Source: Virgisporangium ochraceum (GTDB taxonomy: Bacteria > Actinomycetota > Actinomycetes > Mycobacteriales > Micromonosporaceae). From it: a stretch of 37,094 bases of DNA. Below are positions 31,890 to 37,094 of this stretch, piece after piece. The notes under the pieces are model-generated. The model searched no databases. It saw only the letters and a program-made list of their open reading frames with translations, and was not told the origin of the DNA. Positions within the stretch are counted from its first letter, which is position 1. The number at the start of each line of letters is the position of its first letter. The position numbers and the translations under genes were made by a program. The DNA is taken from assembly GCF_016863655.1 (NCBI RefSeq), contig NZ_BOPH01000074.1, positions 1 through 37,094 on the forward strand. Direction: 5' to 3'.

Positions 31890-33104
31890 GTGACAGAGCC
31901 GACCGCTGACGAACCGTGGCCGGTCCGCGTTGTCAGCCAGAAGATCGGCGCCTGGATCGGCCGGCTGGGCTGGGTCTGGGTCGACGGGCAGGTGGCGCAG
32001 ATCACGCGCCGGCCGGGCACCAGTACCGTCTTCATCACGCTGCGCGACCCGTCCGCCGACCTCAGCCTGACGCTCACGACCAGCCGCGACGTAATCGACA
32101 CCGGTGCGCCGAACCTGCAGAACGGCGCCCGCATCGTCGCGCACGCCAAGCCCGACTTCTACCCCGGCCGCGGCACGCTCAGCCTGCGCGCCGACGAGGT
32201 CCGCCAGGTCGGCATCGGCGAACTGCTCGCCCGCATCGAGATGCTGAAAAAGCACCTCGCCGCCGAAGGGCTGTTCGACCCCGCCCGCAAACGGCGGCCG
32301 CCGTTCCTGCCCAGGCGCATCGGGCTGGTCACCGGCCGGGCCAGCGCCGCCGAGCGCGACGTGCTCACCAACGCCCGCCGCCGCTGGCCCGCCATCGACT
32401 TCCGGGTGATCAACGTGGCCGTGCAGGGCGCCACCGCCGTGCCGGAGATGGTCAACGCGCTGCGCCTGCTCGACGCCGACGACACGATCGACGTGATCGT
32501 GCTCGCCCGGGGCGGCGGGTCCACCGAGGACCTGCTGCCGTTCTCCGACGAGGCGCTGTGCCGCGCGGTGTTCGCCTGCCGCACCCCGGTCGTCTCCGCG
32601 GTCGGGCACGAAACCGACAATCCACTCGTCGACTTCGTGGCCGACGCGCGCGCGTCGACGCCCACCGACGCGGCGAAACGGCTCGTGCCCGATCTGCGCG
32701 ACGAGCTCAGGCTGATCGACCAGGCGCGCTACCGGCTCCGGCGCGCGCTCGGCCATACCATCGACCGCGAACAACATCGATTGGACGCGCTACGCAGCCG
32801 GCCGTCGTTGGCCAAGCCGCACGCGATCCTCGACCAGCACCAGGCCGAGATCGGCGGCTGGCGTGACCGGGCCGCGCGCTCCCTGCGTCACCGGCTAGAC
32901 CGCGCCGACGACGGCCTGAGCCACACGACGGCCCGGCTGCGGGCACTCTCCCCCGCCGCGACGATGCAGCGCGGCTATGCGATCGTGCAGCGCGCCGACG
33001 GCACGGTGGTGCGCGCGCCGGGCGAGGTCACCGCCGGTGAGCAGCTGCGCATCCGGGTCGCCGGTGGGGAGTTCCACGCGGAAGTCACCGAGGAGAGGGC
33101 ATGA
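31890..33104 (+). CDS. xseA: Exodeoxyribonuclease VII large subunit
   Basis: A 404-residue large subunit, which together with XseB degrades single-stranded DNA. An N-terminal OB-fold (about 30-100: WIGRLGWVWVDGQVAQITRRPGTSTVFITLRDPSADLSLTLT) is followed by the catalytic domain with RIGLVTGRASAAERDVLTNARRRWPAIDFRV (about 143-173), DVIVLARGGGSTEDLLPFSDEALCRAVFACRTPVVSAVGHETDNPLVDFVADARASTPTDAA (about 202-262), and then a coiled-coil region with a C-terminal SPAATMQRGYAIVQRADG. These motifs, GGGSxEDL and GHExD, are diagnostic. Start GTG 31890 follows GGGTGGAC. It overlaps xseB by four bases (ATGA). Confidence 0.97.
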   Translation: MTEPTADEPWPVRVVSQKIGAWIGRLGWVWVDGQVAQITRRPGTSTVFITLRDPSADLSLTLTTSRDVIDTGAPNLQNGARIVAHAKPDFYPGRGTLSLRADEVRQVGIGELLARIEMLKKHLAAEGLFDPARKRRPPFLPRRIGLVTGRASAAERDVLTNARRRWPAIDFRVINVAVQGATAVPEMVNALRLLDADDTIDVIVLARGGGSTEDLLPFSDEALCRAVFACRTPVVSAVGHETDNPLVDFVADARASTPTDAAKRLVPDLRDELRLIDQARYRLRRALGHTIDREQHRLDALRSRPSLAKPHAILDQHQAEIGGWRDRAARSLRHRLDRADDGLSHTTARLRALSPAATMQRGYAIVQRADGTVVRAPGEVTAGEQLRIRVAGGEFHAEVTEERA

Positions 33105-33289
33105 CCGAGCTCACGTACGAAGAGGCCAGGACCGAGCTGGCGGGCGTGGTCGAGAAGCTCGAGGCCGGCGGAGCGACGCTGGAGCAGTCGCTGGCGCTGT
33201 GGGAGCGCGGCGAGGAGCTGGCCGCGATCTGCCAGCGCTGGCTCGACGCCGCCCGCGCCCGCCTCGACGGCCCGCAGCAGGCCGGGTAG
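33101..33289 (+). CDS. xseB: Exodeoxyribonuclease VII small subunit
   Basis: A 62-residue helical small subunit that binds the XseA coiled coil. LTYEEARTELAGVVEKLEAGGATLEQSLALWERGEELAAICQRWLDAARARLD covers the entire domain, with the family motif Y-E-E-A/E-x-x-x-L-x-x-V-x-x-L-E-x-G and the L-E-Q-S-L-x-L-x-x-x-G-x-x-L helix. It is slightly shorter than many XseB proteins (75-80), lacking an acidic tail. Start ATG 33101 overlaps the xseA stop. The repeat array at 33347 starts 58 bp after the stop. Confidence 0.95.
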   Translation: MTELTYEEARTELAGVVEKLEAGGATLEQSLALWERGEELAAICQRWLDAARARLDGPQQAG

Positions 33290-33346
33290 GCGCGGCAGCC
33301 CGCGCCCGGCACGCCCGAGCCGCACGCTTGCGCGCGGCGGGCCACG

Positions 33347-33470
33347 GCCGGCAGAGGCCGGCATAGGCCGGCAGAGGCCGGCAGAGGCCGGCAGAGGCCG
33401 GCATAGGCCGGCAGAGGCCGGCATAGGCCGGCAGAGGCCGGCAGAGGCCGGCAGAGGCCGGCAGAGGCCG
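33347..33470. repeat. Tandem palindrome array: GCCGGC every 10 bp, 12 copies
   Basis: GCCGGC is repeated 12 times with a period of exactly 10 bp, from 33347 to 33462. The 4-base spacers are AGAG or ATAG; in order they are G,T,G,G,G,T,G,T,G,G,G for the second base. A thirteenth unit ends as GCCGCGG. As GCCGGC is self-complementary, any two neighbours can form a 6-bp hairpin with a 4-base loop on either strand. The array fills the gap between xseB (stop 33289) and the convergent DUF4245 gene (stop 33478). It is not CRISPR-like, since spacers are 4 bp and nearly constant. The remaining 33290-33346 is plain GC-rich sequence. Confidence 0.9.
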
Positions 33471-33477
33471 CGGCGGG

Positions 33478-34257
33478 CTACTTCAGGGACCGCACGAACG
33501 CGCGCAGCTCCTCCTCGCTCGCCTTGCCCGTGACGATCACCGTCCGGTCGGCCTCCTGGAACACGTACGCCGTCTCACCGCCGCGGGCGTTGTACACCTG
33601 CCACTGCCGTCCGCCCTCGTCGACCACCGCGTCGGTCTGCTGGGCGTCCGGGCCCAGTTCGCGGGTGATCAGCGTGGCGGGAACGATGTCGCTCTCGATG
33701 AGCTGGAGCGTGCCGTCGTCGGGGCTGCGCCATCCGACCCGCAACGTCGCACCACCGGACTGCGGCTGGTAGTCGGCGCTGACCGACTTCCAGCCGTCGG
33801 GCAGTCCCGACGGGGTCAGCAACGTGAACGCGCCGTCTCTGCGCGCCTCCTCGTACACCGGACCGGCGTCGACCTCCGCCACCTCGTCTCCGCCGAGGCA
33901 GCGGTACATCCCGAACAGCGCGAACACCACCACGAGCAGCAGGCCGACCGAGATGACCATGTCGCGGGGGCGCCGGCCGATCCGGGCGGCCACCGCCGCG
34001 GCGGCCGGCTCGTGCGGGTTCAGCAGCCCGGTCTCCTCGACCTCGCGGGCGCCGCCGTCGGAGTCACCGTCGAGCTCACCGTCGAAGTCGGTGTCGTCGT
34101 CGGTGGTCGCCACGGCGGCGGGCTCGCCGTAGTTGGGCAGCGGCCCGTCGGCGGAGACCGGGGGCAGCGGCGCCAGATCGGGGTCGGTCGAGTCGGGACG
34201 CCGCGGTGCGTGCCGACCGGCCTCATCGGGCCCTGGGCTCGAAGTCACAGCGCCCAT
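33478..34257 (-). CDS. DUF4245 family membrane-anchored protein
   Basis: A 259-residue protein. Residues 1-95 are disordered and acidic (ATTDDDTDFDGELDGDSDGG), followed by ARIGRRPRDMVISVGLLLVVVFALFGMYRCLGG (about 92-124), one membrane helix with positive residues on the inner side. The outer domain (about 125-259) has VDAGPVYEEARRDGAFTLLTPSGLPDGWKSVSADY, LRVGWRSPDDGTLQLIESD and VDEGGRQWQVYNARGGETAYVFQEADRTVIVTGKASEEELRAFVRSL, the DUF4245 pattern. The domain should face outside. In mycobacteria the homologous gene (Rv1100) is also next to glpX. Start ATG 34257. Function unknown; an Asp-rich N-terminus of this length is not typical of all members. Confidence 0.88.
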   Translation of the reverse strand: MGAVTSSPGPDEAGRHAPRRPDSTDPDLAPLPPVSADGPLPNYGEPAAVATTDDDTDFDGELDGDSDGGAREVEETGLLNPHEPAAAAVAARIGRRPRDMVISVGLLLVVVFALFGMYRCLGGDEVAEVDAGPVYEEARRDGAFTLLTPSGLPDGWKSVSADYQPQSGGATLRVGWRSPDDGTLQLIESDIVPATLITRELGPDAQQTDAVVDEGGRQWQVYNARGGETAYVFQEADRTVIVTGKASEEELRAFVRSLK

Positions 34258-34304
34258 CTTCGGCGTACGCCCCAACCGGTCGCAAGCCGACCCCCGGCCG
34301 GACG

Positions 34305-34345
34305 ATGCGAAAGAACATGCGAAAGAACACCCGAACGACCGTTCA
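34305..34345 (+). promoter_or_regulatory. Tandem 12-bp repeat and LexA-like palindrome upstream of glpX
   Basis: ATGCGAAAGAAC occurs twice in tandem at 34305-34328, an AT-richer stretch in GC-rich DNA. Right after it CGAAC-GACC-GTTC (34332-34344) forms a palindrome of the CGAACnnnnGTTC type known for actinobacterial SOS boxes, but two consensus positions differ. It lies 28 bp upstream of the glpX ATG. A metabolic regulator is as likely as LexA. The promoters for the DUF4245 and glpX genes must lie in this 114-bp gap. Confidence 0.4.
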
Positions 34346-34371
34346 AGCTCCTGACGTGGAAATATGAGCGG

Positions 34372-35394
34372 ATGGCAGGCCCCGTGCGCAATCCGCAGGA
34401 TCTCGACCGCAACCTGGCGCTCGACCTGGTCCGGGTCACCGAAGCGGCCGCGATGGCCGCCGGCCGGTGGGTGGGCCGGGGCGACAAGGAGGGCGGCGAC
34501 GGCGCGGCCGTCGACGCGATGCGCATGCTGATCAACTCGGTGCCGATGAAGGGCGTCGTGGTGATCGGCGAGGGCGAGAAGGACAACGCCCCGATGCTCT
34601 ACAACGGCGAGGAGGTCGGCGACGGCACCGGCCCCGAGGTCGACGTGGCGGTCGACCCGATCGACGGCACCACGCTCATGAGCAAGGGCATGCCGAACGC
34701 GCTCGCGGTGCTGGCGGTGGCCGAGCGGGGCACGATGTTCGACCCGTCAGCGGTCTTCTACATGGAGAAGCTCGCCGTCGGGCCCGACTGTGCCGACGTC
34801 ATCGACATCGACGCGGGCGTGGTCGAGAACCTGCGACGGATCGCGAAGGTGAAGCGGTCGAGCGTCTCCGACGTCACCGTCTGCATCCTCGACCGGCCCC
34901 GTCACGCCGACCTGATCAAGGAGGTCCGGTCGACCGGCGCCCGCATCCAGTTCATCTCCGACGGCGACATCGCCGGCTCGATCAGCGCGGCCCGCGAGAC
35001 CAGCGACGTCGACGTCCTGATGGGCATCGGCGGCACGCCCGAGGGCATCGTCTCGGCGTGCGCGTTGAAGTGCATGGGCGGCGCGATCCAGGCCAAGCTG
35101 TGGCCGCGGGACGCCGCCGAGAAGGAGAAGGCGCTGGCCGCCGGCCACGACCTCGGGCGGGTGCTCGGCACCGACGATCTCGTGCGCGGCGACAACATGT
35201 TCTTCTGCGCCACCGGCGTCACCAGCGGCGACCTGCTGCGCGGCGTCCGCTACCGGCAGGGCGGCGCGTACACGCAGTCGATCGTGATGCGGTCCAAGAG
35301 CGGCACGATCCGCGTCATCGACTCGTTCCACCGCCTGGAGAAGCTGGCGCTCTACTCGATGATCGACTTCGACGGCCGTCCGGTCGAAGCTTGA
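34372..35394 (+). CDS. glpX: Class II fructose-1,6-bisphosphatase GlpX
   Basis: A 340-residue class II FBPase, the normal length, for gluconeogenesis. The opening NPQDLDRNLALDLVRVTEAAAMAAGRWVGRGDKEGGDGAAVDAMR is typical. Metal-binding residues lie in VIGEGEKDNAPMLYNGE (about 63-79) and VDPIDGTTLMSKGMPNALAVLAV (about 94-116, D-P-I-D-G-T-T). The substrate site includes FISDGDIAGSI and GIGGTPEGIVSACALKCMGG. ATG 34372 was chosen because homologues begin close to it; an upstream in-frame extension is rejected since it crosses the regulatory repeats. Its stop overlaps the TTG start of the transporter gene. Confidence 0.97.
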   Translation: MAGPVRNPQDLDRNLALDLVRVTEAAAMAAGRWVGRGDKEGGDGAAVDAMRMLINSVPMKGVVVIGEGEKDNAPMLYNGEEVGDGTGPEVDVAVDPIDGTTLMSKGMPNALAVLAVAERGTMFDPSAVFYMEKLAVGPDCADVIDIDAGVVENLRRIAKVKRSSVSDVTVCILDRPRHADLIKEVRSTGARIQFISDGDIAGSISAARETSDVDVLMGIGGTPEGIVSACALKCMGGAIQAKLWPRDAAEKEKALAAGHDLGRVLGTDDLVRGDNMFFCATGVTSGDLLRGVRYRQGGAYTQSIVMRSKSGTIRVIDSFHRLEKLALYSMIDFDGRPVEA

Positions 35395-36302
35395 CCAAGG
35401 CTCGGTCGGCCGGGCTGCTCGTCGCGGTTGCCGGCGGCGTCGCGCTGGCCGCGCAGTCGCGGGTCAACGGTGAGCTGGGCGGGCGGCTCGGCGACGGGGT
35501 CGCGGCCGCGCTCGTCTCGTTCGGGTCGGGGTTCGTGGTGCTGGCGGTCGCGGCGGCGGTGCTGCCGGCCGGCCGGCGCGGGGTCCAGACGGTGTGGGCG
35601 GCGTTGCGGCGGCAGAAACTGCACTGGTGGCACCTGGTCGGCGGCGTCAGCGGCGGCTACTACGTGATCACGCAGGGCGTCGCGGTCGCGGCGATCGGCC
35701 TGGCCGCGTTCACGGTCGCGACGGTCGCCGGGCAGGTCGGCAGCAGCCTGCTCGTCGATCGCGCCGGCCTCGGCCCGGGCGGTCCGCGTCCGGTCACCAC
35801 CGCCCGCGTCGCGGCGGCGGCGCTCGCGGTGGTCGCGGTGGTCGTCGCGGTCGCCGACCGTTTCGGGTCGCCGAGCGCGCTGGGACTGGCCGCGCTGCCG
35901 GCCGTGGCCGGCGTCGCCGTCGCCTGGCAGCAGGCGATGAACGGACGCGTACAGGCGGCCGCCGGCGCCCACGCCGCCACGCTCGTGAACTTCTCGGTGG
36001 GTACCGCGACGCTGGTCGTCGTCTACACGGTGGTGGCGCCGCTGCGGGGGCTGCCGTCGCACTGGCCGGCCGAGTGGTGGGTGTACTCGGGTGGGCTGCT
36101 CGGCATCGTGTTCGTGCTGGCGACGGTCGCCGTGGTGCGGCTCATCGGCGTGCTGATGCTGGGCCTGGGACTGATCGCCGGCCAGATCCTCGCCGCGCTG
36201 GCGTTCGACGTGTTCGCCCCGGCGGCCGCGGACCGGCTCGCGCCCAACACGGTCGTCGGGGCGCTCCTCACGCTGCTGGCGGTCGCGGTCGCCGCACGCT
36301 GA
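35391..36302 (+). CDS. DMT superfamily transporter of the YdcZ/DUF606 type, duplicated
   Basis: A 303-residue protein of about ten membrane helices. An internal duplication is visible: ALAAQSRVNGELGGRLGDGVAAALVSFGSGFVVLAV (about 17-52) resembles AVAWQQAMNGRVQAAAGAHAATLVNFSVGTATLVVVY (about 176-212), the DUF606 Q-x-x-x-N-G...A...S-F-x-x-G motif. GGYYVITQGVAVAAIGLAAFTVATVAGQVGSSLLVDR fits the third to fifth helices of the first half. The fused double-DUF606 form is common in actinomycetes; substrates are unknown. The start is TTG 35391, sharing bases with the glpX stop (TTGA), so it is translated together with glpX. A link to sugar phosphate metabolism is only inferred. Confidence 0.85.
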   Translation: MTKARSAGLLVAVAGGVALAAQSRVNGELGGRLGDGVAAALVSFGSGFVVLAVAAAVLPAGRRGVQTVWAALRRQKLHWWHLVGGVSGGYYVITQGVAVAAIGLAAFTVATVAGQVGSSLLVDRAGLGPGGPRPVTTARVAAAALAVVAVVVAVADRFGSPSALGLAALPAVAGVAVAWQQAMNGRVQAAAGAHAATLVNFSVGTATLVVVYTVVAPLRGLPSHWPAEWWVYSGGLLGIVFVLATVAVVRLIGVLMLGLGLIAGQILAALAFDVFAPAAADRLAPNTVVGALLTLLAVAVAAR

Positions 36303-36337
36303 AGGTTGTGTCGTACCCCACAGGTAGTGTCCGGCGG

Positions 36338-36907
36338 ATGAGCGTGGAGATCCGAGCGGTCGACGCGGGCTGCCGCGACGCGGTGGCCGAACTGTTCACC
36401 GCGAACGGCACGGTCACCGGCTGCGGCTGCATGTTCTTCGTGCTGCCCAACAAGGAGTTCTCGGCCGGCTACAAGACGGGCGCCAACCGCGAGCGGCTGC
36501 TCACCGACCTGGCCGGGTCCCCGCCGATCGGTCTCGTCGCCTACTCCGGCGGCCGGGCCGTCGGCTGGTGCGCGGCCGGCCCGCGCGAGCGCTACGCCCG
36601 TGCCCTGCGCTCGCCGCTGCTGAAGTCCCGCGACGCCGACGAAGACGGTTCCGTGTGGTTCCTGCCGTGCCTGTTCGTCCGCGCCGGCGAGCGGCGCAAG
36701 GGCGTGGCGGGCGACCTGCTGGCCGCCGCGGTCGGCGTGGCCAGGGAGCACGGCGCCACGGCCGTCGAGGGCTTCCCGTACGCCGGCGGCGAGAAGCGGG
36801 CCACCGGCGAGGCCTACATCGGCACGGAGGCGATGTTCGCGGCGGCCGGCTTCACGGTCCATGCCCGCCCGTCGCCGAAGCGCGTCGTCATGCGGGTCAC
36901 GTTCTAG
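36338..36907 (+). CDS. GNAT family N-acetyltransferase
   Basis: A 189-residue acetyltransferase. LPCLFVRAGERRKGVAGDLLAAAVGVAREHGATAVEGFPY (about 107-147) contains the acetyl-CoA loop R-R-K-G-V-A, and AMFAAAGFTVHARPSPKRVVMRVTF is the C-terminal strand. The region TGCGCMFFVLPNKEFSAGYKTGANRERLLTDLAGSPPIGLVAYSGGRAVGWCAAGPRERY is typical of a subgroup in which C-x-C...F and G-W-C-x-x-x-P-R-x-x-Y are conserved. The substrate is unknown. Start ATG 36338 comes after GTGTCCGGCGG, a weak ribosome site, 35 bp after the transporter gene. It could be in the same transcript as glpX. Confidence 0.88.
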   Translation: MSVEIRAVDAGCRDAVAELFTANGTVTGCGCMFFVLPNKEFSAGYKTGANRERLLTDLAGSPPIGLVAYSGGRAVGWCAAGPRERYARALRSPLLKSRDADEDGSVWFLPCLFVRAGERRKGVAGDLLAAAVGVAREHGATAVEGFPYAGGEKRATGEAYIGTEAMFAAAGFTVHARPSPKRVVMRVTF

Positions 36908-37094
36908 CCCGCGCGCTTTGTCGGGTTCCCGGGATGCCGTGTGGCACAACGCATCCAGCGCCACAAGCCCGGCGGCCACAAGTGCAAGATCGACGCAGAC
37001 ATCGACTACAGCGCGACTGCGGTCGGCGCGGCCGGTCCGCAACCTAACGAAGTACTACCAGTGTCCAGAGTCGCAGGTTCGCGAGCAGTCATGG
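36908..37094. other. Right edge region without a recognised gene
   Basis: A 187-bp stretch between the acetyltransferase stop and the window end. A plus-strand frame from GTG 36941 (VAQRIQRHKPGGHKCKID...) stays open to the edge, but its composition is not convincing and no family is recognised. The last 38 bp are the right copy of the edge repeat. ATG at 37091 could be the start of a gene beyond the window. Confidence 0.3.
37057..37094 (+). repeat. Edge repeat, right copy (38 bp)
   Basis: Matches the reverse complement of 91-128 at 33 of 38 positions, with a nearly identical core. It ends exactly at the window edge, so it may continue. Both copies share the reading VSRVAGSR in one frame. A terminal inverted repeat, a leader repeat or a scattered repeat are possible. 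Confidence 0.55.

Noticed and set aside
32975..33424. Minus-strand repetitive protein of about 149 residues rich in ASAGLCRP
   Set aside because: It only translates the 10-bp array and the antisense of xseB; no ribosome site and no family.
33347..33470. CRISPR array
   Set aside because: The repeat period is 10 bp, the spacers are 4 bp and nearly constant, and no cas gene is near.
37057..37094. tRNA fragment (GTCGCAGGTTC looks like a T-arm)
   Set aside because: No D-arm, anticodon arm, acceptor pairing or CCA-proximal stem is present; the continuation GCGAGC does not close a T-stem.

Overview
The window is chromosomal DNA from a high-GC Gram-positive actinobacterium, most likely a mycelial, sporulating lineage. 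The evidence is the very strong G/C third-position bias and frequent GTG/TTG starts. It also carries a mycothiol gene (mshB), a helix-turn-helix/DUF5753 plus DUF397 pair typical of differentiating actinomycetes, and mycobacteria-like gene neighbourhoods: fdxA-dapC near mshB, and ychF/ispH/xseAB/DUF4245/glpX together. I see no tRNA, rRNA, insertion sequence, prophage or CRISPR array. Most of the window is ordinary housekeeping sequence. The unusual material is in small repeats and a few odd proteins.

Layout. 0-3.7 kb: a minus-strand operon fdxA-dapC-SIMPL, a divergent acetyltransferase and a small membrane protein. 3.7-5.2 kb: a 357-bp regulatory gap rich in inverted repeats, then the XRE/DUF5753 regulator with its DUF397 partner. 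5.2-7.2 kb: a membrane protein, then mshB coupled to a second membrane protein. 7.2-11.4 kb: an S9 peptidase overlapping a pterin dehydratase that carries an in-frame inserted repeat, then a secreted streptogrisin-like protease. 11.4-14.3 kb: a TldD/TldE pair. 14.4-18.2 kb: a complete succinate dehydrogenase operon (anchor, SdhA, SdhB) followed by a second copy of the same repeat. 18.3-20.4 kb: a Nudix hydrolase, a degenerate pterin-dehydratase-like protein, a GntR/UTRA repressor and a divergent Cys-rich mini-protein that share a strong palindromic operator. 20.5-26.2 kb: ychF, then an alkylation-repair cluster (Ada-AlkA fusion, Ogt) running into a valyl-tRNA synthetase with altered signature motifs. 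26.2-30.7 kb: a membrane-anchored TPR protein with a huge Gly/Pro linker, an acidic Gly/Asp-tailed membrane protein and RmuC. 30.8-33.3 kb: ispH, xseA and xseB. 33.3-33.5 kb: a 10-bp palindromic tandem array. 33.5-36.9 kb: a DUF4245 protein, glpX, a DMT transporter and a GNAT acetyltransferase.

How the genes fit together. Central metabolism: SdhCAB supplies electrons to the quinone pool, GlpX is the gluconeogenic fructose bisphosphatase, IspH ends the MEP isoprenoid pathway and DapC serves lysine/peptidoglycan synthesis. Redox and stress: mycothiol synthesis, 7Fe ferredoxin, Nudix, Ada-AlkA/Ogt, RmuC and XseAB. Regulation: XRE/DUF397 and GntR.

Most worth a second look: (1) a structured repeat of about 100 bp present twice, with compensatory stem changes, one copy inserted in frame in the pterin dehydratase gene; (2) twelve GCCGGC palindromes spaced exactly 10 bp apart between two convergent genes; (3) the ValRS with HVGS and KISKT instead of HIGH and KMSKS, attached to an alkylation-repair operon; (4) a 38-bp inverted repeat near both window ends; (5) the GntR palindrome lying on a promoter for a Cys-rich mini-protein; (6) a run of TCCAC-W-GTGGA palindromes inside ogt, valS and the TPR gene.
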